Assembly: GCF_038008325.1 (NCBI RefSeq)
Contig: NZ_JBBOYW010000001.1
Span: forward strand, 672,001 to 736,000
Direction: 5' to 3'
Origin: Lysinibacillus sp. FSL K6-0232
Lineage (GTDB): Bacteria > Bacillota > Bacilli > Bacillales_A > Planococcaceae
Length of the DNA stretch: 64,000 bases
Shown here: in pieces, positions 35,973 to 44,362 of the stretch
How positions within the stretch are numbered: the first letter of the stretch is position 1
How the letters are laid out: each line of letters opens with the position of its first letter
Position numbers and translations under genes: made by a program
Notes under the pieces: generated by a model
Told to the model about the DNA's origin: nothing
Database searches by the model: none
Seen by the model: only the letters and a program-made list of their open reading frames with translations

Positions 35973-36947
35973 TTACTTCGCTTTTTTGGATAGACGGCCA
36001 AGAGCAAATGCTGCAACACCTAGGCCAATCGTTGTGTTTGTTTTTTTATTAAACACTTGCTTTGTTACAAGCGCTAGGTTTTGTGGGCGCTCTGCTAGAC
36101 GGCGCATAAAGTATCCGTACCAATCATTACCAAATGGTAAATATGTACAGAAGTTATAGCCTTCACGTGCAAGGTCTAGCTGCATATCTTTACGGAAGCC
36201 ATAAAGCATTTGGAATTCAAATTTATCGTTTGGAATATTATGCTGTTTTACAAATTGCTTTACATGATTGATAACATTATGGTCATGCGTTGCAATCGAT
36301 GTAAATTTCCCGTGCAATAAATGGTATTCAATTAGCTTTAAGTAGTTGCGGTCGATATCAACTTTTGATTGATAAGCTACCTCCTCAGCTTCTTTGTAGG
36401 CACCTTTTACAATACGAAGGCGGAAATCCTTATATTTTTCAATGTTTTCGTCTGATTCGAAGAAGTATGCTTGAATAACTGTTCCAACATTATCGTACTC
36501 TTTGTGTAGCTTATCTAATAAATCAAATGAGCTATGTAAACGACCATAGTTTTCCATATCAAAGTTTACAAAAATATTGTATTGATGTGCAAGCGCTACC
36601 ACTTCTTTTAAGTTTTCATAGCAGAAGTCGATATCGATATCTTGACCTAGCTGTGAAGGCTTAAGGGAGATATGTGCATCTAATTGCTCATCATGAATGG
36701 CTTGAATTACTGCTAAAATATTGTTTTTTGCTGCTGTTGCTGCTGATTTCTCAAAAACGAACTCACCAAGGTTATCAACAGTACAAGAAATATTTGCACG
36801 GTTTAATTCTTTAATTGTTTGCACAACCTCTGGAATAGTTGTTCCTGCTACAACGCTTTGTGCACCCATGCGTAAACCGTATTTTTGTGCAGCGCTGTTT
36901 AATAATTGATTTTCTGAAAGCGCGATAAAAAAGTCACGTAATGCCAT
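35973..36947 (-). CDS. Proline dehydrogenase
   Basis: This is a 324-residue monofunctional proline dehydrogenase with the beta/alpha barrel pattern of the PutA PRODH domain: CTVDNLGEFVFEKSAA, HISLKPSQLGQDI, IFVNFDMENYGRL, LRIVKGAYKEAEEVAYQ, IATHDHNVI, FEFQMLYGFRKDMQ and FGNDWYGYFMRRLAERP. It oxidises L-proline to P5C with FAD, passing electrons to the respiratory chain. The start has GGGGGTC-type purine-poor upstream sequence and a plausible AGGGGG on the coding strand. With rocA it forms the full path from proline to glutamate; the regulator gene lies between them. Confidence 0.93.
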   Translation of the reverse strand: MALRDFFIALSENQLLNSAAQKYGLRMGAQSVVAGTTIPEVVQTIKELNRANISCTVDNLGEFVFEKSAATAAKNNILAVIQAIHDEQLDAHISLKPSQLGQDIDIDFCYENLKEVVALAHQYNIFVNFDMENYGRLHSSFDLLDKLHKEYDNVGTVIQAYFFESDENIEKYKDFRLRIVKGAYKEAEEVAYQSKVDIDRNYLKLIEYHLLHGKFTSIATHDHNVINHVKQFVKQHNIPNDKFEFQMLYGFRKDMQLDLAREGYNFCTYLPFGNDWYGYFMRRLAERPQNLALVTKQVFNKKTNTTIGLGVAAFALGRLSKKAK

Positions 36948-37306
36948 AAAAATGACCCCCTGAATAGAAAATTTTAATTTCTTGGCGATTATATCACTTT
37001 AAAAAAAAAAGAAAACGGTTAAATTCTGAAAAAATTTTTTTCTGAAAGATGTTTTTTCGTTGTGAGGTATTGTGTTTATTGAATTTTCGAAGATTTAAAA
37101 ACAAGCAAAAAAATTTTTTGTCGAAAAAAGAACTTTTCAAACGAGAGTTTTTGCTATATGTTGTGATGTATAGATTTATTTGAAAATTCAAAAAGGAGGG
37201 ATTATAGCATTAAAATGGTATTTTAGTATCATTTTTACATTTTTAGGCATTGTTTATTCTAAATTATTTTAAAAAAGTATTTTCGGATTTTTAAGGAGGT
37301 AATTAT
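36948..37306 (+). other. AT-rich intergenic region with an unexplained ribosome binding site
   Basis: About 360 bases lie between the divergent proline dehydrogenase and proline racemase genes, with no full gene. A strong AAGGAGGG at 37193-37200 is followed by an open stretch to TAA 37270-37272 that would read ALKWYFSIIFTFLGIVYSKL, but without ATG, GTG or TTG. In another frame ATG 37214 opens a three-codon frame. Poly-A/T tracts suggest a bent promoter region. Confidence 0.4.
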
Positions 37307-38287
37307 ATGAGCAATTATAAATACGAAATTAAAACAATTGATACACATACTGTAGGAGAAGCAACACGTATTGTAGTAGGCGGATTTCCAGAAATTGTTG
37401 GCGAAACAATGATGGACAAGAAAAACTTCGTAAAAGAAAATTATGACCATTTAAGAATGTTACTAATGAACGAGCCTCGCGGACACAAAGATATGTTTGG
37501 TTCTATTTTAGTTGAGCCTGTTAATAAACAATGTGATATTGGCGTTATTTTCATGGATAGTGGCGCTTACTTAAATATGTGTGGGCACGGAACTATTGGT
37601 ACAGTTACAATGTGTATTAATACAGGGCTTATTGAAAAGAAAGATAAAGTATTAGTTGATACGCCATCGGGTATTGTTGAATGCTCTATTTATTATGATG
37701 GAGATGAAGTGGAATCAGTTGAATTTAAAAATGTACCAGCCTTTGTGCTACATAAAGATTTGAAAATTGAATTGGATGAATTGGGTACAGTTCAGCTCGA
37801 TATTGCTTTTGGAGGAAGTTTTTTTGCAATAATAAATGCTAGTGAATTAAAAGTAGAAATTGATTTACAAAATAAACAAGAGATTCTTAAATATTCTAAA
37901 ATCATAAGAGATTATGTGAATGAGAATGTTAGTATTAAACATCCACTAATTGAAGGTATCACATCTGTTGACTTAGTAGAGATTTCAGAAAAACTTACGA
38001 ATAATCATTATAAAAATGTTGTTGTCTTTGGGAATGAACAAATTGACCGTTCACCTTGCGGAACAGGTACATGTGCAAAAATGGCAACGCTTTCTCTAAA
38101 TGAAGGAGAGTCAATTATCCAAGAAAGTATTATTGGTTCGCAGTTTACAGGCAGAATTTTAGGTAGAACGAATGTAGGAGATTATGAAGCAATCATTCCA
38201 TCTATCCGTGGTGCAGCTTGGATTACTGGAGAGCATAAATTTGTACTTCAAAATAAAGATATTTATCCAGAAGGCTTTGTTGTTTAA
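37307..38287 (+). CDS. Proline racemase family protein (proline racemase / hydroxyproline 2-epimerase)
   Basis: The 326-residue protein has both catalytic cysteines, Cys92 in NMCGHGTIG and Cys251 in DRSPCGTGTCAK. That fits racemases or epimerases rather than the dehydratase subfamily, which lacks one Cys. The N-terminal stretch IDTHTVGEATRIVVGGFP is typical. It interconverts L- and D-proline, or 4-hydroxy-L-proline and the cis-D form; specificity cannot be decided. ATG 37307 follows AAGGAGG. It lies among proline catabolism and transport genes. A second homologue is at 43342. Confidence 0.9.
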   Translation: MSNYKYEIKTIDTHTVGEATRIVVGGFPEIVGETMMDKKNFVKENYDHLRMLLMNEPRGHKDMFGSILVEPVNKQCDIGVIFMDSGAYLNMCGHGTIGTVTMCINTGLIEKKDKVLVDTPSGIVECSIYYDGDEVESVEFKNVPAFVLHKDLKIELDELGTVQLDIAFGGSFFAIINASELKVEIDLQNKQEILKYSKIIRDYVNENVSIKHPLIEGITSVDLVEISEKLTNNHYKNVVVFGNEQIDRSPCGTGTCAKMATLSLNEGESIIQESIIGSQFTGRILGRTNVGDYEAIIPSIRGAAWITGEHKFVLQNKDIYPEGFVV

Positions 38288-38299
38288 ATAAATATAAAC

Positions 38300-38354
38300 A
38301 GGTGTGTTGATTATATAAATATTGATTATTGATGTATGTATTATCAACACACCT
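38300..38354 (+). other. Long hairpin between the racemase and the BrnQ-type gene
   Basis: AGGTGTGTTGAT (38300-38311) pairs perfectly with ATCAACACACCT (38343-38354), with further A/T pairing inside. No T-run follows, so a processing site or a weak terminator are both possible. Confidence 0.6.
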
Positions 38355-38383
38355 AAACTATAAATAAAAAAGGGGTAGTATGT

Positions 38384-39745
38384 ATGACGAATAAAATATC
38401 TCCATTTCAGATTTTAGCAATCGGCTTTATGTTATTTGCGATGTTTTTAGGTGCAGGGAATGTTATTTTTGCACCAATTGTAGGACAGCAAGCAGGAACC
38501 AACACACCGATTGCGATGTTGGGCTTCTTAATTACAGGGGTAGGCTTAGTTCTTTTAGCAATTATTGCATTAAATAAAGGGGGCGGAACGGTAGAAAGTT
38601 TAGCAAATCGTGTTTCAACAAAATTCTCCGTTGTTTTTTGTATTTTAATTTTCCTTGCATTAGGACCTTTCTATGTACTTCCACGTACAACATCGGTTGT
38701 GTATGAAATTGGATTACGTCAATTGTTACCAAGCGGTGGGAACCATGGAACATATTTAGCAATTTTTTCAGTTATCTTTTTTGCTGTGACAATTTATTTG
38801 TCTTGGGAAACATCTAAATTTATTGACCGTTTAGGAAAAGTTGCAACACCTATTTTTATGGTCATTTTAGTTTTAATTGTTGGAAAATCCATTATTACAC
38901 CGATGGGTTCTGCCAATGCACCTGTGATAGGAGGCGATTATGAAACAACAATGGATGCCTTCTTAAAAGGCTTCACACAAGGCTATTTCACGATGGACGT
39001 ACTAGCTGCCTTTGTATTTGGTGGTATCTTTATTAAATCAATTGAAGCACTGAATTTAAAATCACAAAAGGAAGTTTCAAAAGTGTTCTTCCAAGCAGGT
39101 GTTATTACAGTTATTGGTCTAATCGCTTTACAGGTATCTATGGCTTGGATTGGTGTATCAAGTGTAGACTCAGTTGGCTATGTGTCAAATGGTGGAGAGC
39201 TTATTGCTTTAGCATCAAAATCATTATTTGGACAACTTGGTCTTTATCTAATTGGGATTGTTATTTTCTTAACAGGAATTACAACAAACGTAGCATGTTT
39301 AGCCGCACCTGCGGAATATTTTAGCCGTGTTATTCCAAGTGTTTCATATAAAAAATGGTTAATTATTTTTTCATTATTTGGTGTTGTATTTACAAATTTC
39401 GGTTTAACAAAAATCTTATCAATAACTTCACCAGTATTAATGCTTTTATATCCAATTGCAATTACGTTAATTATCTTAATTTTCACAGATAAATTATTTG
39501 GTGGTGCACAAAGCGTTTATATCGGTGCGATGGTAGGCACAACATTTGTCGCAATTTTAGATGCATTGCAAGATGCGAAATTTATGGTAGAGGAAATTGA
39601 TTCAACATTTTCTTTCATTCCATTATTTACATCAGATGCAGGTTGGATAATTACAGGATTATTAGGTGCAATTATTGGCTATTTCTTTAAAAATAATAAA
39701 CAAAATGAAAATATTGTACAAGGTGATAACAAAGCAACAAACTAG
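38384..39745 (+). CDS. brnQ: Branched-chain amino acid:cation symporter (LIVCS family, BrnQ-like)
   Basis: The 453-residue protein has about 12 membrane segments. It carries the family N-terminus FMLFAMFLGAGNVIFAPIVG and the stretches LGPFYVLPRTTSVVYEIGL, FTQGYFTMDVLAAFVFGGI and GITTNVACLAAPAEYFSRV. BrnQ carriers import Leu, Ile and Val with Na or H ions. Its position between a proline racemase and putP leaves open that this copy moves proline-related substrates; that is inference. A second homologue is at 50859. ATG 38384 follows a GGGG-containing ribosome binding site. Confidence 0.9.
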   Translation: MTNKISPFQILAIGFMLFAMFLGAGNVIFAPIVGQQAGTNTPIAMLGFLITGVGLVLLAIIALNKGGGTVESLANRVSTKFSVVFCILIFLALGPFYVLPRTTSVVYEIGLRQLLPSGGNHGTYLAIFSVIFFAVTIYLSWETSKFIDRLGKVATPIFMVILVLIVGKSIITPMGSANAPVIGGDYETTMDAFLKGFTQGYFTMDVLAAFVFGGIFIKSIEALNLKSQKEVSKVFFQAGVITVIGLIALQVSMAWIGVSSVDSVGYVSNGGELIALASKSLFGQLGLYLIGIVIFLTGITTNVACLAAPAEYFSRVIPSVSYKKWLIIFSLFGVVFTNFGLTKILSITSPVLMLLYPIAITLIILIFTDKLFGGAQSVYIGAMVGTTFVAILDALQDAKFMVEEIDSTFSFIPLFTSDAGWIITGLLGAIIGYFFKNNKQNENIVQGDNKATN

Positions 39746-39878
39746 ATAAATAGCTATGCTATGATAATATCAATATTTAAAAGATTTTTTGCATGTTGAG
39801 TAAAAAGCACATTCATATTACCTAAAATTGAGGATTTTTGTTACAATAAAGGTAAATTTGAAGTAGGAGGCGAAAGAT

Positions 39879-41363
39879 ATGTCAGAAAATTTATATCAGT
39901 TACTTGCAATTGTCATTTATTTAGTAGCAATGTTAGCAATTGGATGGTATTCATTTGTGAAAACGTCTAATTTAACGGATTATATGTTAGGAGGACGTTC
40001 ATTAGGGCCTGCTGTTACAGCACTTAGTGCAGGTGCAGCAGATATGTCAGGCTGGTTATTAATGGGTCTACCAGGTGCCATTTATTTATCGGGGATTGTT
40101 GAAGCATGGATTGCCATCGGTTTAACAATAGGGGCTTATTTAAACTGGCTATTAGTCGCACCAAGACTACGTGTATACACACAGGTTTCAAACGACTCCA
40201 TTACAATTCCAAGTTATTTGGATAATCGTTTGCGTGACCATACAAAGCTGATTCGAATTGCGTCAGGTATTATTATTTTAGTATTCTTTACGTTTTATGT
40301 ATCGTCAGGTATGGTAGCTGGTGGTAAGTTTTTCGATAGCTCATTTGGCTATGATTACCATACAGGTTTATTAATTGTATCAGGTGTAGTAGTAGCCTAT
40401 ACATTATTTGGTGGGTTCTTAGCTGTTAGTTATACAGACTTTATCCAAGGCTTAACAATGTTTGTAGCATTAATTGCTGTGCCTTTATTTGGCGTGTTCT
40501 TAACAGGTGGGCTAGGTGATACAATTGATTCCATCAAAGCTGTTGATCCTGAACACTTAAATTTACTACCATCAACAGTTACAGCGGCAGCTCTTATTTC
40601 TTCCATAGCATGGGGCTTGGGTTATTTTGGACAACCACATATTATTGTCCGCTTTATGGCGATTAGCTCAGTGAAGGAAACAAAGCAGGCACGACGTATT
40701 GGTATTGGCTGGATGATTTTAAGTTTATTTGGTGCTCTTGCAACCGCTTTAGTTGGTGTAGCGTATTATCAACAAACTGGCGGAGAGCTGAAGGATGCTG
40801 AAACAGTATTTATTGTAATGGGGCAAATTTTATTCCATCCATTTATTGCAGGTATTATGCTAGCTGCTATTTTAGCTGCTGTTATGAGTACGATTTCTTC
40901 ACAATTAATCGTAACCTCCTCAGCACTTGTAGAGGATATTTACAAAGCTTTATTCAATAAAACAGCAAGTGATAAGCATTATGTGTTTGTTGGTCGTATG
41001 GCTGTATTAGTTGTATCCATTGTTGCAGGGATTTTAGCTTGGAATCCAGATAACTCTGTTTTAAACTTAGTAAGCTTTGCATGGGCAGGCTTCGGTGCAG
41101 CTTTCGGTCCAATTATTTTATTATCATTATATTGGAGAAAATTAACAAACTATGGTGCTATTAGTGGTATGATAACAGGTGCAGTGACTGCATTTATTTG
41201 GGGTAAGGTAGAGGTGCTAACTTCTGCATTATATGAAATTGTGCCTGGCTTTATCGCATGTTTACTTGTAGCAATCGTTGTAAGTATGATGACATATAAA
41301 CGCAATCAAGATATTGAAGATGAATTCGATAGTATGGAAAAAATTCTGAAAGAAGAAAGATAG
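39879..41363 (+). CDS. putP: Sodium/proline symporter
   Basis: The 494-residue sodium:solute symporter has 12-13 membrane segments. It contains FVKTSNLTDYMLGGRSLGP, TALSAGAADMSGWLLMGLP, AWIAIGLTIGAYLNWLLVAP and GYFGQPHIIVRFMAI, all close to PutP/OpuE. It imports proline with Na. The start ATG follows GTAGGAGGCG. Expressed next to proline dehydrogenase and racemase genes, it more likely feeds catabolism than osmoprotection, though both roles exist in bacilli. Confidence 0.93.
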   Translation: MSENLYQLLAIVIYLVAMLAIGWYSFVKTSNLTDYMLGGRSLGPAVTALSAGAADMSGWLLMGLPGAIYLSGIVEAWIAIGLTIGAYLNWLLVAPRLRVYTQVSNDSITIPSYLDNRLRDHTKLIRIASGIIILVFFTFYVSSGMVAGGKFFDSSFGYDYHTGLLIVSGVVVAYTLFGGFLAVSYTDFIQGLTMFVALIAVPLFGVFLTGGLGDTIDSIKAVDPEHLNLLPSTVTAAALISSIAWGLGYFGQPHIIVRFMAISSVKETKQARRIGIGWMILSLFGALATALVGVAYYQQTGGELKDAETVFIVMGQILFHPFIAGIMLAAILAAVMSTISSQLIVTSSALVEDIYKALFNKTASDKHYVFVGRMAVLVVSIVAGILAWNPDNSVLNLVSFAWAGFGAAFGPIILLSLYWRKLTNYGAISGMITGAVTAFIWGKVEVLTSALYEIVPGFIACLLVAIVVSMMTYKRNQDIEDEFDSMEKILKEER

Positions 41364-41410
41364 TAGCTATTCTATTGTTAAATTATTTTCATAGATTGAG
41401 GTGAATAAAT

Positions 41411-41467
41411 ATGCTTTGGAAGCCATTATTTGAAAATGATGTACCATCCTCACCTTTCTGCTCTTAG
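41411..41467 (+). CDS. Leader peptide of 18 residues upstream of the EamA transporter
   Basis: ATG 41411 has GAGGTGA six bases upstream and reads MLWKPLFENDVPSSPFCS before TAG 41465-41467. Its 3' end lies in the left arm and loop of a hairpin, and downstream sequence can pair with the ribosome binding site of the next gene. This is the layout of a translational attenuator in which ribosome stalling on the leader decides which stems form. No protein function is proposed for the peptide itself. Confidence 0.6.
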   Translation: MLWKPLFENDVPSSPFCS

Positions 41468-41533
41468 CGGGGGAAAGGTGAGAGCTTCTCTCCGTTAAGT
41501 GCTGTCATAAATCTAAATAATAGACGGAGGGAA
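41449..41533 (+). promoter_or_regulatory. Putative translational attenuator with mutually exclusive stems
   Basis: Stem A is CTCACCTTTC (41449-41458) with GAAAGGTGAG (41473-41482). Stem B is CTTAGCGG (41463-41470, containing the leader stop) with CCGTTAAG (41492-41499). Stem C is TTCTCTCCGTT (41486-41496) with GACGGAGGGAA (41523-41533), which hides the EamA ribosome binding site GGAGGG. Stems B and C compete for the same bases. No T-run follows stem A, so control of translation is more likely than of termination. Confidence 0.6.
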
Positions 41534-41538
41534 TTTTG

Positions 41539-42402
41539 GTGAAAATCTTACCATATATCATTGTATTACTAGCTGCAATTCTTTGGGGAACTACTGGTAC
41601 AACGCAAACATTTTTACAAGGAGATATTTCGCCGATTGCCGTTGCCTGTATTCGTTCAGCGATTGGTGGAGGCGCATTGCTCGTCGTTGCATTATCCGCT
41701 CGCATGATACATTGGCAATCATGGCCATGGAAATGGAATATACTTGCAGCTATTTCCATTGCACTTTTTCAAGGCTTCTTTTTTTCATCCATACGTTACA
41801 CTGGTGTCGCTATTGGTACTGTTGTTACAATTGGGAGTGCACCTGTATTTGCGGGTATGCTTGAATGGCTAATTTGGAAGGTAAAGCCGACAAAAATATG
41901 GGTAATTTCAACTACCTTTGCCATTGTTGGTTGTATTTTATTGTTTGCGGTTGGTGGTGACACAACAGTAAATAGCTTTGGTATTTTACTTGCTCTTAGC
42001 GGTGGCTGTATGTTTGCATTGTACACAAATGTGAGCAAGCGTTTAACAGAAAAAGCAGCAACATTGCCTGCAGTAGCCATGACATTTTCATTATGTGCAG
42101 TATTGCTGGTCCCATTTGCATGGCAAGGTGGATTTAGCTGGATGGGAGTCCCGGGCAATATTTGGTCAATGACGTATATGGGCTTAGTGGCAACAAGCTT
42201 AGCATATGTGTTATTTTTAGGGGGATTGCGAGCTGTTTCATCCTCAGCAGCTGTAACGCTTAGCTTAGCAGAACCTTTAACAGCCGCATTACTGGGTGCA
42301 TTTTTCCTTGGAGAATATTTAGCATGGACATCGTGGCTAGGTATTGTCCTGATTTTTGCAGGAATTTTAGTATTAACAGTAGGAACTCGTGTGACCAAAT
42401 AA
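41539..42402 (+). CDS. EamA/DMT-family transporter
   Basis: This is about 287 residues with ten hydrophobic segments in two EamA repeats (LPYIIVLLAAILWGTTGTTQ; MFALYTNVSKRLTEKAATLP; TSLAYVLFLGGLRAVSSSAA; SLAEPLTAALLGAFFLGEYL). The family exports or imports small metabolites such as amino acids; the substrate is unknown. GTG 41539 is preferred, seven bases after GGAGGG; TTG 41536 is only four bases away. The ribosome binding site can be hidden by stem C of the upstream attenuator. It is convergent with the XRE-cupin gene. Confidence 0.9.
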   Translation: MKILPYIIVLLAAILWGTTGTTQTFLQGDISPIAVACIRSAIGGGALLVVALSARMIHWQSWPWKWNILAAISIALFQGFFFSSIRYTGVAIGTVVTIGSAPVFAGMLEWLIWKVKPTKIWVISTTFAIVGCILLFAVGGDTTVNSFGILLALSGGCMFALYTNVSKRLTEKAATLPAVAMTFSLCAVLLVPFAWQGGFSWMGVPGNIWSMTYMGLVATSLAYVLFLGGLRAVSSSAAVTLSLAEPLTAALLGAFFLGEYLAWTSWLGIVLIFAGILVLTVGTRVTK

Positions 42403-42409
42403 CAAGTGT

Positions 42410-42442
42410 AATGTGCCTTTTGCTCAAAAAGGCACATTTTTC
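42410..42442. terminator. Bidirectional terminator between EamA and XRE-cupin genes
   Basis: AATGTGCCTTT (42410-42420) pairs with AAAGGCACATT (42428-42438), and TTTTT follows. Confidence 0.85.
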
Positions 42443-42469
42443 TTAAGATAAATTTGGGGTTTGTAAAAA

Positions 42470-43018
42470 TTAAACGATAAGAGGGGTAGATGATACAAAA
42501 ATAAATTGTGTTGGATGTTTAGTTTTATTAAACCAGTTGTGAGGCACATTCGATTCCATATGAATGCTATCTCCTGGCGATAAATCATACTCGGTATCAT
42601 TCAAAATAACGGTCAACATACCTTCCAGCACATAAATAAATTCCTGTCCCTCATGAGAAAAAGGAGTTTCTTTTTTATCTCCTGGTAGCAAAGTTACTAA
42701 AATAGGCACAAAGAGAGGATTAGTAACATTTCCTGAAAGGTCTGAATAAATAAATGATGACGAATGCTCGGCTTGCTTAGCACCACCACGTCTTATCATA
42801 TTTTTATCCATTTCTATTGTATCAGGGAAAAAATAGCTAGGGCTAACACCAAGTGCTTCAGATATTTTGCGTAGAGATTGTAATGTAATGGAGCAAAGAG
42901 AGCGTTCTACTTGAGATAAAAAGCTTATTGATAAATCTGTTTTTTCAGAAACTTCCTTTAATGTCATTTTTTTTGACTTGCGAAGACTTTTAATTAATAT
43001 TCCTATATCACGATCCAT
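42470..43018 (-). CDS. XRE-family regulator with cupin sensor domain
   Basis: The 182-residue protein has an N-terminal helix-turn-helix (MTLKEVSEKTDLSISFLSQV, then ERSLCSITLQSLRKIS). A C-terminal cupin follows (TPFSHEGQEFIYVLEGMLTV; LSPGDSIHMESNVPHNWFNK). Proteins of this PuuR/SutR-like design sense small metabolites and repress or activate adjacent catabolic genes. It is divergent from the hydroxyproline epimerase-type operon at 43342 and separated from it by a 320-base AT-rich region with repeated motifs, so it is the natural candidate for its regulator. Confidence 0.9.
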   Translation of the reverse strand: MDRDIGILIKSLRKSKKMTLKEVSEKTDLSISFLSQVERSLCSITLQSLRKISEALGVSPSYFFPDTIEMDKNMIRRGGAKQAEHSSSFIYSDLSGNVTNPLFVPILVTLLPGDKKETPFSHEGQEFIYVLEGMLTVILNDTEYDLSPGDSIHMESNVPHNWFNKTKHPTQFIFVSSTPLIV

Positions 43019-43341
43019 AATATCTACCTCAACATAGCTTATTGTAATGAAAGTATATATAATCCTTAGATACTTGTAAAGCTAAGGAAGCTTTGGATAC
43101 TGCTAGAATTTAAAATAAATTTCTGAAAATATCGAATTTTTAAAATAGCTATGTATAATAACTGTAAAAGCTTTAATTTTTGGTTATAAATTTAAGTGTT
43201 GTTTAAATTACTTTAAGCGTTAATTAATTTAATGCGTTTTTTATAGCATGAAATTTAAGTAATATTTAAATTTTAGGGTTTTGTTATTGAAAATTAAAGT
43301 AATAATAAAATATTTACAACGAAAGGCTGAAGGGAAAATAG
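43019..43341. promoter_or_regulatory. Divergent promoter region with two copies of an AAATTTAAGT operator-like motif
   Basis: The very AT-rich region contains AAATTTAAGT at 43188-43197 and 43251-43260. Each is followed about 5 bases later by TTTAAATT, making two imperfect palindromes of about 23 bases. A third AAATTTAAGT lies at 45404-45413 before the symporter gene. Shared spacing and location suggest binding sites of the XRE-cupin protein. No gene is present. Confidence 0.5.
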
Positions 43342-44343
43342 ATGAAATTTAAAAAAATGTTTACAACAATTGATTTACACGTATCAGGTGAGCCATTGCG
43401 TATTATTACAGGGGGATTACCAGAAATCAAAGGGGCAACGCAACTAGAAAGACGTGCCTATTGTATGGAGCATTTAGACCATGTACGTGAAGTATTAATG
43501 TATGAGCCAAGAGGACATTTTGATATGTATGGCTGTATTATTACGCCACCTGCAACACCAGGAGCAGATTTAGGTGTATTATTTATGCACAATGAGGGCT
43601 GGAGTACAATGTGTGGTCATGGTGTGATTGCAGTTGTCACAATGGCAATTGAAACAGGGATGATTGAGGTCGAAGAAGATAATCAGAAATTTATTATTGA
43701 TTGCCCATGTGGTCCAGTAACAGCCTATGCAAAATGTAATGGCAATGAAGTAGAGTCAGTATCATTTGAAAATGTACCTTCATTTGTGTATCAAAAAAAT
43801 GTGCCAGTGCAGATTGATGACTATGTTTTCAATGTAGATATTTCATATGGTGGTGCTTTCTATGCTGTTGCCAATACAAAGGACATAGGCTTAAACGTAA
43901 ATAGCAAAGACCTTTGGGATTTAAAAGTATGGGGCGACAAAATTAAGCATTATATTGAAGCACAAATGGAAGTTAAACATCCAGTGGAAGATATTTCAGG
44001 GATTTACGGTGTTATTTTCTCTGATGAGCCAAATCATCCTACTGCAACTTTACGTAATGTTGTTATTTTTGCAGATAGACAGGTTGACCGCTCACCATGT
44101 GGCTCAGGTACAGCAGCGAGGGTAGCAACTTTATATGAGCATGGTAGGCTAGCAGAGGGCGGAAGCTTTGTTCACGAAAGTATTACAGATGGGCAATTTA
44201 TTGGCGAGGTAGCCTCACTAACACAGGTTGGAAGCTATCAAGCTGTTATTCCAAAAGTAACAGGAGATGCCTATATTACAGGCTTTCATCAATTTGTAGT
44301 AGACCCTAAAGATTCACTAAGCAGAGGGTTTTTATTCAAATAA
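43342..44343 (+). CDS. Proline racemase family protein, likely 4-hydroxyproline 2-epimerase
   Basis: The 333-residue homologue of the 37307 gene again has both cysteines, Cys91 in TMCGHGVIA and Cys253 in [14 protein letters not shown], plus [18 protein letters not shown] at the N-terminus. Clustering with an ornithine cyclodeaminase/pyrroline-2-carboxylate reductase-like gene and a symporter under a dedicated regulator is more suggestive of hydroxyproline or D-proline use than of housekeeping. It has a purine-rich leader (GAAAGGCTGAAGGG). Exact substrate is not decidable from sequence. Confidence 0.88.
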   Translation: MKFKKMFTTIDLHVSGEPLRIITGGLPEIKGATQLERRAYCMEHLDHVREVLMYEPRGHFDMYGCIITPPATPGADLGVLFMHNEGWSTMCGHGVIAVVTMAIETGMIEVEEDNQKFIIDCPCGPVTAYAKCNGNEVESVSFENVPSFVYQKNVPVQIDDYVFNVDISYGGAFYAVANTKDIGLNVNSKDLWDLKVWGDKIKHYIEAQMEVKHPVEDISGIYGVIFSDEPNHPTATLRNVVIFADRQVDRSPCGSGTAARVATLYEHGRLAEGGSFVHESITDGQFIGEVASLTQVGSYQAVIPKVTGDAYITGFHQFVVDPKDSLSRGFLFK

Positions 44344-44362
44344 TAAAAAAGGAGGAGAAGCA

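Noticed and set aside
41449..41482. Intrinsic terminator after putP
   Set aside because: The hairpin is strong but has no T-run; the leader peptide and alternative stems explain it better.
41796..42437. 213-codon minus-strand open frame over the EamA gene
   Set aside because: Antisense shadow in a strongly supported membrane protein gene.
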